64,000 bases of DNA from contig OZ234496.1 in assembly GCA_965153455.1 (NCBI GenBank), positions 1,178,001-1,242,000 on the forward strand, in the 5' to 3' direction. This DNA comes from Sphagnum compactum (taxonomy: Eukaryota > Bryophyta > Sphagnopsida > Sphagnales). The notes below the pieces were generated by a model that saw only the letters and a program-made list of their open reading frames with translations, made no database searches and was not told the origin of the DNA. Each line of letters begins with the position of its first letter. The first letter of the stretch is position 1. A program made the position numbers and the translations under genes. Positions 1-13,237 of the stretch are shown here, piece after piece.

Positions 1-106
1 AGCGGTTTAGGGTTGAGGGTTTATCATGTTGTTTGAAGACATGGTCTCTGAGGGTTTATGATCCTTGTTTGAACACATGTGGACCTTTGTTTTCCCTGGT
101 GCACAG

Positions 107-1170
107 AACTTCAGCGATCTTTTGGTGCTGTCACTGGGAACAGGGTCGAATCCAACAGGCTATTCTGCAAAGGATGCAGCTAAGTGGGGTGCGTTACAGT
201 GGGTGCTAAACAACGGTTCTTCACCCTTGATTAGCAGTATCAATGATGCCAGTGCAGACATGGTGGACTACAACCTTTCCATAATGTTTGATGCTCATGA
301 ATCTGGTCTCAATTATCTCCGAATCCAGGTACCAAGCAGATCCTCTTGATTTGTGCACTGAACACAATATTCTCTGCACTGATCAATGAATCCTCGAGAC
401 CTATGTTTGTGGGGTTCCGCTACTTTGGGTGCTTGTTATTCAGACTGGAAGTGTTCAATGTGTATATGCTATAAAGAAATTAGCTGTGCATTCAAGAGCT
501 CGTGTCTTCTTGTGCCCTGCAGACCGATGCCTTGTGTGGAACTCTTAAGGAACTAGATAATGCCACGCCCGAGAACTTGGCAAAGCTGCAGACCTTAGGA
601 GAGAAACTCCTCGAAGCTCGAGTCTCAGAGCGCAACTTCCTTACTGGGAAGATTACTCCCATTCCCAAGGCTGGAACCAACCGAGATGCACTTCACAGGT
701 ACTGTATGTATAAGGGTTTAGGGTTTACAATACAACAACACCCATTTTCAAGTATCCTGTATCTTTCTTCAGGGTTTAGGATCAGTTTCAAGCAGCTCTA
801 TATTCCTCAAGCAGCTGTCAGACAGGTTCAGGGTTTAGGGTTTAGATTACAACAACAACCATTTACAAGTATATATTTGTGCTTCCTTCAGATCAGCTTC
901 AATCAAACAGACTTTCTATTTTCCTGAAGCACCGTGTCAGCCATTAGAACATTCATGAAGAAACTGGTAGTTATACTCTCCAAGTAAAAATTTATCTTTA
1001 AGATCTGACCATCTTCCAAAAAAAATTTTTGATTTTGAGACTGATCTGTTGATCATGTGGAAGATGATCAACCTAGCTATTTGTTTGACTGCTCATGGTA
1101 CTGGGACAGATTTGCTAGGTGGTTGTCGGAGGAGCGCAAAGCAAGGAAAGAAAACTTTCCTGCAGCTTAA
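107..1170 (+). CDS. PLP-A: patatin-like phospholipase, 3' part only (5' end beyond window)
   Basis: Last three exons of a patatin-like acyl hydrolase, a family that removes fatty acids from membrane glycerolipids. Exons are 107-328, 523-698 and 1110-1170, joined by GT/AG introns with consistent phases (0, then 2). The first carries the LVLSLGTG strand conserved after the catalytic domain, followed by the [10 protein letters not shown]-like helix (here [11 protein letters not shown]). The last encodes FARWLSEERKARK, the usual plant PLP C-terminus, then TAA at 1168-1170. The catalytic exons (GXSXG and DGG) lie left of the window, so activity cannot be judged. The three exons match PLP-B and PLP-C in size (222/225/222 nt, 176/176/170 nt) and splice positions, so this is the first visible member of a tandem array. 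The final intron holds an imperfect direct duplication with telomere-like motifs. Confidence 0.88.
709..930 (+). repeat. Imperfect tandem duplication with telomere-like TTTAGGG motifs in last intron of PLP-A
   Basis: Two consecutive segments (about 713-830 and 833-930) share the order GGGTTTAGGGTTTA, ACAACAACAMCCATTT, CAAGTAT, TTCAG, ATCAGYTTCAA. Each begins with one or two TTTAGGG-type motifs, the plant telomere heptamer. The segment lies wholly inside the intron after the 523-698 exon. Confidence 0.65.
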
Positions 1171-2480
1171 TAGACTGATCATGATCATCCACCTACCTGC
1201 AGCAACTCCTCTCTGCCAGAGCTGAAAACAAATTCTAGAGTCCAGAAGATTGAGCTGAAGAGATCAAATCCTGCAGCAAAGGAAGCAGCAGCAGCAGCAA
1301 ATGAAGCAAATCCTTGAATCCACAGCTTACTATATTTTTAATTAATTCCTCCCCATAATATGCACATTGTCTTTATAACTAACCTCCATTTGATCTGCCT
1401 GAAATTTCTATTTCTAAAACTGTTCTTTGCCATTTTTTTTGACCTGCCCGAACACCAGTGTTGGGCAGGTATATTGTTTTGTTGATATATCCTGCAGTAA
1501 GGATATATACAGCTTTTCAATTCAATTACCCAGGGGGGTGAAGTATGTTTGCACTCAATTTTTTCTCTCGGGTTAAAGTCTGGGTATATAAAAATTATGG
1601 TTTCTAGTAGATGGGTAGTGTCCAGATACCCTTATCATATACACCTAGTTTGTGTTAAAAAATATGGATATTTTTTGGATTTTTACTTACTTAAATACGA
1701 AGCGAAATGTCCACATTTTGGAATTATTAAGACCGTTTTCAGAGGCCAAAATCTAATGGGAGAATGCACAAATCCAATGTCACATCGCATTGCAAGAACC
1801 AATTCTACTTTCTAATGCTAAGCATATACACAAAATGAAAATTCTATGAGGACTTTGTGGATTAGATATCCACTCTATGTTGAGGAAATACTCACCAAGC
1901 TCATCAATCTGGTTGACCCCACATCCTCCACTGTGAAATTCTAACAACACATCCCCCATACATATACACAATGCCCAAAGAGCCCAACTCGGAAACACTA
2001 GCTATATTTCAATCCCGACAACTTTCCTAGGGACAAATTCAAACTCCACCAAATAGACATGAACCATAAATCTAAGGCCACTTTAGATGAGGGTCCAAAG
2101 TATAGGGTCCAATGAAATAGAGTAATTATATTGGATGAGAGCCATAAATTGGACCCACAACCTTTAGATGAGCATCCAAGACCAAAAAGTGGCAAATCGA
2201 GGCTAAACCTACATGGCATCATTTTGATGGGAAAATGAAATTATCTTCTCACTTCATCCCCTTTTAGAACTTGGAGTGAATGTTTAAATTACATAGAGTA
2301 TCAAGTTAAAACTCAAAATTCACGTGGAATATAAGGTCACCCCTTATTGGGATCATTCTAATATGTTAAGGTATCTCAGTAAAGTCAATTATTATTATAT
2401 ACTACAGTACTTGAGAGTGCGGGGCTATGTGTAAATAATTACTGAATTTCCATGGGTTGGCCTTTGGATGTGTTTTAAGG
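1171..2480. other. Intergenic region downstream of PLP-A, no gene seen
   Basis: It begins with the PLP-A 3' flank, which includes a CAG-rich run (about 1276-1300). Two hairpin-forming inverted repeats lie at 1442-1470 and about 1484-1510. The rest is AT-rich and carries only short random reading frames. No domain or RNA gene was recognised. Confidence 0.5.
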
Positions 2481-3790
2481 GCTCTCAGGAAGTCTTGCAT
2501 GGAAACCATCCCACCCTAAGAAATTTCTCAGAGTGGTTTACAGAATAAATAAATTACCATAGGCTCCTGCTTGTCCAGGTACGACAAATGCCATGTATAT
2601 CGCATAGAATTGTGCCAAAGTAACACCTGCACTAGGGTAGATCTATAACTTGCTTACCCAATAGAGTTATGCGCAAAGTAAGGAAAACACAGCACCAGAA
2701 TCCTGAGTTTGGTCATACACAGAAACTCAGAACACCATCCATTTTGGCGGTAAACTGAGTTTCATCCTATCTTTTCTTTTTCCTGAGCGCCTCCACTGCT
2801 GCTACCTATGCTGCTACCTATATTTTCACTGCTCCTACCTGTACAACTACTGTAACTACTATCGAACCTTGTGCATTCAATGCTGAGTTTCAGCATTTCA
2901 TTCTGAGATCTAATAAAATTTCTTATTTTGTGATACCACTGAAAGAGGGGTTAGCGGGTGAATGGAGTCCCAAAGACTTACTTTACAGATAACTCCAATA
3001 CTTTCCAATTATTTCCACGATTAGTGTCAAATTTCAGATAGGAATACAGACACTTGGAGAACATACATTTTATCACTTAAATGAATCTATAGATGATTGA
3101 TCTATCGTACTTGGGAGATTAACATTTCAACATGCAACATTGCAAGCAGATCAACGATACTATGATCATCAATACTAGTCCTTTGGGGGAAAAAATTGCA
3201 GAAGTTCCTCAAAATGGTTTTCTGAACAAGAAAGAGCCCTCATCCAACAAAATCATGTGAAAACATCCGATTACTAAAGTTGAAGCCAACTATTAAGTTA
3301 ATTCATGATATTATGTCCTAGTAAATATTGGAAACAAAATGGAAATGATAAATTTCCACTCCCCATTTCCAGCACTTTTTCATGTGCAACTTGCAAATGC
3401 CATGCGAACATCTTATATTGTGTCCATCAACATAGGGGCTGTGAAAAAAGGTATCAGCGCCAAAGCCAGTGCCAGAGCCGGGGGTTTGTGGGTACAGAAA
3501 TGTGGATCAAGGAATCAAAGGCCTGGTCTGTGGCCAGTAGTACTGAAATAGTGGGTGGGTGGCCTATCCCCTGTGGAGCATGACTTGGCCTGTCTTCATG
3601 GTCTCCAAGCATGGTGGCAATACTCATTTCCTCACCTCTTCATTAGGAATTTTATTCCAACAAATTTGTTGTTTCTTCATGTTTCTTGCAAATTCGGACT
3701 GTTTCTCCTCACAATATGGCAACTTTCGGGGAAAGAAATTCCAGAAACACCATTTGGCACTGGGTCACAAATGTGGCAACTTGTGGCGAA
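2480..3790 (+). repeat. Interspersed repeat family, copy 1 (unclassified)
   Basis: Shares long stretches with copies near 5500-6450, 6540-7500 and 26480-28640. Landmarks are 'aagacaaatgcc'-type and 'gatctataacttgcttaccc' (2640-2660), 'aaatttcagataggaatacag' (3030) and 'gcaaattcggactgtttctc' (3690-3710). About 330 bp (2664-2992) is absent from the other copies and looks like a secondary insertion. Open frames of 70-92 aa at 3305-3821 recur in copy 2 but resemble no known protein. Probably a non-autonomous or decayed transposon. Confidence 0.6.
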
Positions 3791-5019
3791 ATTAAATGTA
3801 TATATGTTAAATATTATGTAATAATGCACATTATACTATACATGTTTTTATGTAAATATGTATGACATACATTGTTCATACATTATATTTAATACTTAAC
3901 ATGTCATAAGCAATATGTTATAAAATATTATCACTGAAATATAATGTAATATTATTTGTTGACATAATATATTAGTTATTTTATAATTTAATGTGAAATA
4001 TTAATATCAATTTTATCATTAATTAAAATAAATTACTATTTTACATTTTATTTATGTTTTCCATAAATTCTTTTGCCTAAACAATGTTGCAACTTGTCAA
4101 ATCATTTTTCTCATATATTTAAAATTGTTATTAAATAGAAAAATTCAAATGTGTTTTCCTGTAAATGTTTTGAAATTATATATATGTATACACCTTTGAG
4201 AAAAGTTCAAGAATCATTTTTCAATTGTTTCATTTGAATTAGATATGTAAACAAAACAATCTTGTGTGATTGTGACATATTCAAAATGTTACGTCATTCA
4301 TCACAAAGCAAAATGGTGGTTGGATGGCAAAAACAACGTAATGTATATTTGGAGGCTAAGGTTCATACCTTTCTACCAATAGTCATATATTATGGACCGT
4401 ATGTTGATTGTATGAAAATTGTATTTGGACCATATATAAATCATATTTTGACCAAATTAATAATAATATATTATATAAATTTTAAATTTTATAAAAAATT
4501 GCAAATCTACTATTGATGAATTCATTATTTCACTATTGGTGAATTTAGTGGGTGCATTCATTAAAGTTTCTGCATAAAATCTAATGAAAATCCCTAGTGA
4601 ATTTGGCGACACCCCCTTGCTAGAGTTGTTATTAGTGAAATGAAGGAATTTTATTGAATCCGTGGTGAAACTCAATACCATTATGTCTAATGCACCAGAT
4701 TCAAAATAATAACGACATCACGAAGCACACCAACACCAAAAAAGTTTAAGAAAATGAAACAAAAGATGAAATCAAACTCAGATTACCACAAAATTTAGTA
4801 TAATTTGAGTTTCAACTTGTCCTCGCTCTTCGTTTACAATATTTTATTATTTTTCTTGTTTTTTTTCTAATCTCACCCCTTGAATGACTAATCTTAGGAT
4901 ATTAATATTGTGTTTCTTTCACTTTTTGGATATCTCCAATATATTTGAGTTCCATGTTGCTACACACTACTGATGACGATCAACAATTTTATTGTTTTCT
5001 TATGTATTCATACAATTTT

Positions 5020-6450
5020 TAATAATTCATCATTATTTATGTCAATATCAAATTTAATTTAAATTAATATAAATTTACTGGACATGAAAAGACACATGTT
5101 AATTTATTTTTTCATTTCATGTTGGTGGAGGGAAAAAAAAATGAAATAATTATAAAATGGAGGTAGTTATTAGGAAGGGTGGGAGATGGTTATTAAGAAA
5201 GTTAATAGGAAAAAGAGGAAGTTATTAAGAAAGAAATGTAGTTAGGTTTGAAGATGAATTAGTTATTTCTGAAATTATCTTTGGAATGAACTATGGACGA
5301 CCATATGAAAAATTCGAAAAACTCCCCCATATACCACTTCCAATTACTCTGCAATTATTATTATTTGCCCATTGCCCCCAATGGAGGGATATATGACATT
5401 TTTGGCTATGGTGTGAGACCTTCTAAATGTAATCCTGATTTTTGAAGGCAAAATTTTGCCCAAATAGAAAACACATTATTAATAACCTAAATTATTCATA
5501 AATTTGAGATACCCTCCAAATGCAAGAAGAATTTCTTAGAGTGCTTTACAGAACACAAAAATTACCATAGGCTCACACTTCTCCAAATAAGACAAATGCC
5601 CATGTATATCACATAGAATTGTGCCAAAGTGACACCAGCACTAGGCTAGATCTATAACTTGCTTACCCAACACTTTGGAATTATTTTCATAATTAATGTC
5701 AAATTTCAAATGAGAATATATAGACTTGGAGAACATACATTTTATCACTTAAATGAATCTTTACATGATTGATCTACATACTTGGGAGATTAACATTTCA
5801 ACAAGCAACATTGCAAGTGGATCAACAATATATTAACATCAATACTTGTCCTTTGGGAAAAAGAAATGCAGAAGTTACTTGAAATTGTTTCCGAACCACA
5901 AAGAGCACATATCCAGCAAAAATTTTATGTGGAGACATTTCATTATTAAGGTTGAAGCCAAGTATTAAGTTAATTCATGAAATTATGTTGTAGGAGATAT
6001 TGGAAACAAAATGGAAATGATGAATTTCCAGGCCCCATTTCCAGCACTTTTTCATATGCAACTTGCAAATGCCATGCGAACATCTTATCTTGTGTCCATC
6101 AACGTAGGGGCTGTGACAAAAGGTATCAGTGCCAAAGCCAGTGCCAGAGCCGGGGGTTTTTGGGTAGAGAAATGTGCATCAAGGAATCAAAAGCCTGGTC
6201 TGTGGCCAGTGTTGAAATAGTGGGTGGGTGGCCTATCCCTTGTGGAGCATGACTTGGCCTGTCTTCATGGTCTCCAAGCATCGCGGCAATACTCATTTCC
6301 TCACCTCTTCATTAGGAATTTTATTCCAACAAAATTGTTGTTTCTTCATGTTTCTTGCATATTCGGACTGTTTCTCCTCGAAATATGGCAATTTTGGGGG
6401 AAAGAAATTCCACAAATGCCATTGGCAAAATTTGCACATGATTTTGTTTT
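5020..6450 (+). repeat. Interspersed repeat family, copy 2 (unclassified)
   Basis: The 5500-6450 part aligns with 2480-3790 nearly end to end, including the segment with frames of 69-135 aa at 5977-6631. The left part (5020-5340, 'ttcatcattatttatgtcaa') aligns with 28018-28340 in copy 4. Lacks the 330-bp insertion present in copy 1. No transposase or polymerase motif was recognised. Confidence 0.6.
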
Positions 6451-6539
6451 GAGGCCATGGTTCAAAAAAATTGCCATAAATAAAATAAAATACCACTGTA
6501 CTGGAGGTGGTCTATTATATTATAAATATAAAATATTCT

Positions 6540-7500
6540 CAGAGTACACTAAGAAATTTCTCAAGATACTTTACAGAATAAGATATCTACCAACTTGTCA
6601 AGGTAAGACAAATGCCATCTTCATCGTATAGAATTTTGAATTATGCCAAAGTTACAATTGCACTCTAGGCTAGATCTATATCTTGTCCAAGACTTTGCAA
6701 TTATTTCCATGTTTAGTGTCAAATTTCAGATGGGAATATGGAGACTTGGAGATTGACATTTCAACAAGGAATAATTGCAAGTGGATCAAGCAATATAACA
6801 TGACTACTTGCCCTTTGGGGAGAAATGCATAAGTTCCTTGAAATTGTTTTCTGAACCACAAAGAGCACTCATCCAACAAAATTTTGTGAAAATCTCATTA
6901 CTAAAGTTGAACTCATTTATTAAGTTAATTCATGAAATTATGTCATGGGAAATATTGGGAAGAATGGAAACGAGTAATTTCCATGCCACATGACACTGTT
7001 TCATATGCAACCTCTTATCTTTGGTGCATCAGCATGGGGCTGTTCATTTGTGAGACAAGTATCAGCACCAATGTCGGCAGTCTGTTGCAGATTTTTCTGT
7101 TTCAATTTTGTGGATTGGAAAGTTTGGCAAAAAAATTATTATTATAATGAGAAAGTTTTTGGAATTGAAGCTAAGAATGCGAAAGTCTCCAAAATAAACT
7201 GTTGCCGTGTGCACGAATTCACCAAAGAATAAAAAGCTTCTTTATTGGTAAAGAACAACAGATCAAGGATTCAAAAGCTGGGTCTGTTTGAAACGAAAAT
7301 CAAATCAAAGTACCAAAAGACCAAGGGCTTACAAAAAGTAGTTTTTGCAAAGGAAGGTGGTTTGTTTGTTTTGTTTGTTGGCTCTGTCCTACCTAGGTAT
7401 TGTGGGAACACATTCTGAGCGGGTATAGGGGTTGGAGAATCAAAAGTTCGCTGAATGGATAAGATTACAGGTTTGTGTGTAAGTTTCTTTTTAAAGTTGG
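6540..7500 (+). repeat. Interspersed repeat family, copy 3 (unclassified)
   Basis: Repeats the 'cagaataag...aagacaaatgcc' block seen at 2545 and 5550 and the 'ctgaaccacaaagagcactcatccaacaaaa' block. It continues into 'aaagaccaagggcttacaaa' (7315), which recurs at 28560. The middle part with the GTTTCTTGCAAATTCGGAC landmark is missing, so this copy is internally deleted or a different segment of the same element. Confidence 0.5.
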
Positions 7501-9779
7501 TTGGGTACAATGGAGTTTATAGGTGAAAATTTAAGGTGAGTAAAGGGGTTTAAATATATATATTTTTAATTTCTGCATGGGTTTGTTGTTTTTACTGTGT
7601 GGTTTCAATAGGTATAATGAGTGTATAATTCAATTACATTAAAAAAATTACAAGTTGTAAGTGGAGCTTTAAAAAAAAGGGATGAGGGGTTAGAATTTTA
7701 TTTTATTTTTTCTAAATGGGCTATTTTTGGGTGAGGAGGGAAGGATGGGGTAATTCCACCCCTTTACAAAGGAGTTGTTTTTGGTGGGATGGGGGACTAA
7801 CCCAAGAGGATGTTTCTTAAGTGGCATGGGAGGGAGACAGTTTGATTGTTTATCAAGGTAGGAAGATGGGTTTTCATTGTTTTTCAAAGAATCATTTTTT
7901 TGATGGTGTGGGATGGGGTGGTTGGAGACATGGGGTGGGTATATTCTTTTTTGTCATTTTTTAAATTTATAATATGGTGATTTAATGAAGATATTTTCTC
8001 AAGAATATATTTTATAAAAATTTTTTTTTTTTTTTGGGCATGGAAAAAAACTTAATTTTGAAAATTTAACCAAAAAAAGAAACAATATCTTGTTTGAAAC
8101 CAAACACTTAATACATCTAATCAAAAAAGAAAAAAAATTAAAAAATTGTTTAAATTATTTTTTATATACATGATAAAAAAGTTGATCATTAATAACAAAG
8201 AATAATATATTTGAATGAAAATTAAAATAATGGTTAAATAACGGAGAAAATTTTAAGGTTTATATGTTATCTTTCAAATCTGGGTTGAAATATTTACGGT
8301 TCGGGTGTAAGCATGAAGTGCATAATTAGAATTCATAAAATGTCAAGGGTATTTATACTTTATTCATTATTTAAGCATAATTTAACTGTTGAATCATGAA
8401 TATTATCTTTTATTGTTAAATTGAAATCTACCATAATCAAAGTTACGAAAAGTCAATAATTAAAATTCATAAGATGTCAAGGGTATTGATGTTTTGTTCA
8501 TTATTAAACCATAATTTAATTGCCAACCATGGATATGATCCTCTTTGTTCAGTTGAAATCTACCATAGTTAAAATTATTTAAAGTCAATTCAAAGTAGAG
8601 AAAGGTTTAAGGTTAGGTTTAAGGTTTAAGTTAGGTTTTTTGCCCCATATAGATATAACATTGTATGTTTGTTGTATTTTTTTTTTCATAATAAGAACAA
8701 TGTGTTTGGTTTAAACTTTCACCATTGGTTGATTGTTTTTTTTTTTTTTTTGCAATGTGTTTTTGCAAGTGTATGTTTTGCCAAATGTGTGCTTTTGCAA
8801 TTATTAGTTTTGCCAAATGCTACTTCATTTGTCTATTGTCGATTCATTTTGATAAATTTTTATTTCTATTTATTGCATAATGACTGTTGTTCTAATGAAA
8901 GAAGCTAGATTAAATGTTGTGGTGGATGATTTAGATTTTAAAATTAAAGATGTTTCATTTGAAGCAAAGGTGTTCAATAGGTATGGCACATTTGATTAAA
9001 TTGTAAGTAAGACCATGGAAGATCCAAGGTTATGCATATTTGCATTATGATTTGTTGAATATAGCAACTTTAACCACAATCACTTTGAGGGTGAAATCAC
9101 CTCATATAGAAATGCATGAAGAACATTTATAAAAAGGCATGTTTATGAAAGTGGAATTTTTTTAGCATTGAATCAAAGTCCAAAAGGGGTTTTGAGACAG
9201 GTGAAATGCATGTTGTCATTACAATTGAGTCAACAATCATTGTGTCATCAATTCTTGCATTTCCACCCCTAGTTAGTTCCCATGTTTTTCCACATGTATT
9301 CCATTAAATAATTCGGAAGATCTATTCAAAGTTGGAGGTCTACTACCATTGCTTTCATCATCATTAGTGTAAGGGAAATAAGGGATAACAAAGGTGAAAA
9401 ATAATTGTTGATTATAGATATAGAAGGTGAGTTTGACCAAGATGTTATTATTATTGGTAACAATTTCAAAGCAAAATATGAATAATTTCTTGAAATGTAC
9501 AAATGGAAGTCAATGTGTTTGGTCTTAATCAAGAATATGACAACAACATAAAAAAGAGATCAGTATTTGAAGGCACAACATTACACAATTTTAACAAAAG
9601 TTGTTGACAAACCTATTTGAATTCGTCTTCTTTAGTTACACAACAATTTATCAAGTGTTCAATGGTTTTTTCAAATTTACACAAAAAAATCAAACAAAAC
9701 CAAATGTTCATCTCATGATCAACTATATTAGAAAAGATAATGAAAAATAAAATTTCAAAGTTTTAATTTTGAACGTCAA
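7500..9779. other. AT-rich intergenic DNA, no gene seen
   Basis: Homopolymer-rich DNA (poly-T near 8020 and 8740, poly-A near 8690 in complement). A segment at 8310-8560 contains two imperfect copies of 'cataaratgtcaagggtatt' about 160 bp apart. Frames are short and biased in composition. Nothing recognisable. Confidence 0.45.
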
Positions 9780-10221
9780 GGAAAATTATGTGGTTACCTA
9801 ATTTTCTTTTTTCCTAAGGAGAATTGGGTAATCACCTAATTTTCCTCTTCCTCAATAAACCTAAGAATTGGGTGGTCACTCGATTCTTTTCAACAAAAAA
9901 ATAAATTCAAGCTTTTTTATTTTGCTCAGGCATTTAGGAAAATTGGGTGGCCAACCTAATTCTTGTCTTCCTAAAAGAACGTGAAAATCAAATGGTCGCC
10001 CAATTCTCCTTTATATATATATAGCCTAGGCACTCAAGAGATTCGAATGACCGTCCAATTCTCTTCTACAATTATTTTTCCAAAATTTATTTAATTATTT
10101 TCCCTTGGGCACTAAGGAGAATCGAGTGGCCATCCAATTTTAATGCAAAAAAAAAACCCCAAGTAAACAATTGATTATTCTTTCCTTGAAGAAGGGAAAA
10201 TAAAATGGCCACATAATTTTT
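9780..10221. repeat. Array of eight imperfect palindromes (GAATTGGGTGGNCACCCAATTC type)
   Basis: Eight units, each close to the self-complementary core GAATTGGGTGGYCACCYAATTC, lie near 9780-9806, 9817-9846, 9863-9888, 9936-9964, 9982-10008, 10038-10063, 10116-10143 and 10194-10221. Spacing is about 40-80 bp. Several units are preceded by a related GGCAYTNAGGAG-like string. Each unit could fold into a hairpin. No flanking terminal repeats were recognised. Confidence 0.7.
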
Positions 10222-13200
10222 TTCAGTAGAATGGGCTATAAAAAATAGAAATACATTAAGATGCATTTTATTTATTAGAATTGTTTAATAACAAAAATTC
10301 ATGTTCCATTACATACTAAACATAAAACACAATATTGTTATTAAGAATGAAAAAAATTGTTTTTATATAGTTCATTTGAATTCCTCTTTGGATAAGAAAT
10401 ATGCAATAAAATGTTTGGAATGTGTTTGTTCAAAGAATATTGTAATTTTAACATGGTAAGGTATACAAGTATGTGAAAAACCTTTGTAAATAAAGTTTTA
10501 TAATTTTCTCCACATTAGTCCATAATCTTTGAGCGTTGAAAAGATTTTGTAGCCCCTTTCTTGGTGCATCTAATGTCACAAAAATCAATAAAATTTGTTA
10601 AAAATTGAGCAAGACATGGCTTACGGAAGTGATGGGGGTGAATGTAAGGTTTAAGCACAAAATAATAGTTTATGTTTTAAAGCTTATTAAGATATATATA
10701 CATTGGTCTAATGCTTTTGCACTTCAAAAATCATTTTTAGAGCTTCAAATTTCATGACCATAATTTTTTAAATCATTCAAAACGAATAAGAAATGAAAGA
10801 AATATATGGCTTAGAAGAAGGGGCCGGGTATAATTTTTTATTTCATGCTTGAATGACCTTTTTATGTTGTTATTATTTATTAATCATGTTCTTTGTCTTC
10901 TCTTTAGGTATTAATTCTTTAAGTTATTACATTTCCATAACATTTTTACTATGCATTTCTTATGCATTTCATTCTTTTTATTTAAATATTTAATGTGAAT
11001 GGGTGTGCATGGTTTTATTTCTTTTTTGATTGATCACCTTTTTCCACATTTTCCCTTTGTTTGTCTTCATCTTCATTTACTTTTTTGTTTTAACATTATT
11101 TATTTATTTTAGGTGACTAGGGTGTTGTCCATAATGAGCCTTGTTGCGCCTCCATTTCAAAAATTATGTGAAAATTATCATATAACAAATGTCATCATTT
11201 TTCCACTGGGTGGTGTTCATTGTAATGCTTATCATTCAAAATCAACGATTTAGAAATTAAGATGTCTTGTTGGTTCCGTTAAAACTAATGATGAACCTAT
11301 GTTATCGAGTATTGAGGGCAAATGGCTTGAAACAATTGTGCATATGACAGAATTTGAATTCTTGAATTTGCATTATCCAAAACAAATTCCACTCTTCATT
11401 TCAATTTGCATTCATGATAAATTTTGATTGTTGTTTACATCTGCCTTTATTGATTTTCAAAAAGACATCCATAAGTTGAAACTAGTTTGAAAGGTGAAAG
11501 TTTAGTTATTCGTTTGGTAATAATTCCTAATGATATTGTCTAGTGAGTGAAATGCAAACTTCATTTTGATGAATTGAAATGAATTTCTAAACAAAAACCC
11601 TTCTAAACATTAAGGTTGTTGATCATTTTTAAATGACCTTTCTATAGTTACTTTTAGTACACGAATATTTTATATATGTGGAAATTCCCTATATATATTT
11701 TTTGGTTTAAATAGCCCTTACTATAATCATTTTCATAGTTTTTTTTATAGAAGACAAGGAAAGTCTTCATACATCAATTTACATCAAGTGCCCAAAATAA
11801 TTTTAAGTGCAACATTTTTTTACATAAAATAATTTTTCAATACAAGTAATTTTTCCATCTAAGCAATTTTTCAATACAATTTAAAGTGTTTCAATGCAAG
11901 GGATTCTTAAAAGAAAAATGTAAATGTAAATAGTTATGAATTTTCAATGAATCATTGATTTTTTTGTGTGAATGTGTCTATGTGGGAACCATGTTTTTGT
12001 TTATATAAATATACATTAAATTGAAATTCATAATAATGAAAACCACCTTTATTAAATTTTGTTGATTCATCATTTGAACATGTAAATTGCATTCATATGG
12101 CCTTCATTTAGTTTCAACAAATAAATATGAAATAGGTAATTGTCATTTTGATTTTATATTTTATTTATTGGATTATCATTTATCATATCTTCAATTGAGG
12201 CAAAATAACATGGCACATTTAAATCAATTTTTATTGTTGAATACAAAAAAAACCCAACAATGTCATATTCAAGAATTAAATTTGAGTTTTTTGTTTGATT
12301 TGCATCAAGGCATGGTTACATATGAACATCAATGTGTGGATGGTGTTAAGTGCTAATATGGGAGGCTTGTGGAGAGTGTTCATTGCAATATTCTGGATAA
12401 TTCAATATCTACAAAAGTCAATTTACATTCGGAATAAAATATCAAAACACATTATGTTTTGATGTGGGATGGATTTTCAATATATCCCCAAGTATATATA
12501 ATGTAAATTTTTGAAAACTTTGAACTAATCAAAATTTATGTTAATGGTCTATTTAGATTTTTGCCTACTTTTCAAGTTAATGATCCCAAAGTTACCATAG
12601 ATTTAGATGATTTTCCATTTCTTTTGGAATTAGTTATGCAACAATCTATTATTCAATTATTCCAACTAGTTACATGTTTTTATTAGAATGAAAAATATTG
12701 TTTTGCACTAATGGACATTTTGTGAAATGATTGAGATTCACCATTGGAGTATATTCTTTCATTGTTCGACACTTCTTGTAATACAAATATTACTAAAGAA
12801 TAAATTAAAATTTTTATTCAATACTTATAAAAAAACTTGAAATTAACACAAATGTTCATATTAATGAGATTTTGTTTAGTTTATTCACTTCAATTTCCTT
12901 TACCAAAGTTATTGGAAATAAAATCCCAAAATTCAAATGGAACACTCCCATTTAATTGTTGAGCCTAATATAACACAAAAAAAAATTATTTAATTTTTTT
13001 TTGATTGGGCACTTTATGACAATAACATTTCTGAATTATTGGAGGTTTGTCCAAATCTAACTTATTACACAAAAAATCTAAATTAATAACATGTTTCTAA
13101 TTATTAAAAAAACCGTATCACAAGTTATGAATCACATGAGAAATATATATATATTATAAAATCACAAAAATATTTCATAAATGAAAAAGTGCAATCATCA

Positions 13201-13237
13201 TATGTTCAATGCACTTTAAAAGAAATTAAAAAACCAA
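10222..13237. other. AT-rich intergenic DNA, no gene seen
   Basis: Composition is strongly AT-rich, with scattered stops in all frames. The 89-aa frame at 12087-12356 is unlike any protein I recognise and has intergenic composition. Possibly very old transposon debris. Confidence 0.45.

Noticed and set aside
8669-8908. 79-codon Phe/Val-rich frame
   Set aside because: Arises from poly-T and repeated TTTTGCAA-like strings; composition is intergenic.
9780-10221. CRISPR-like array
   Set aside because: The units are imperfect palindromes with variable spacing in a plant genome; no identical repeats and no cas-like genes.
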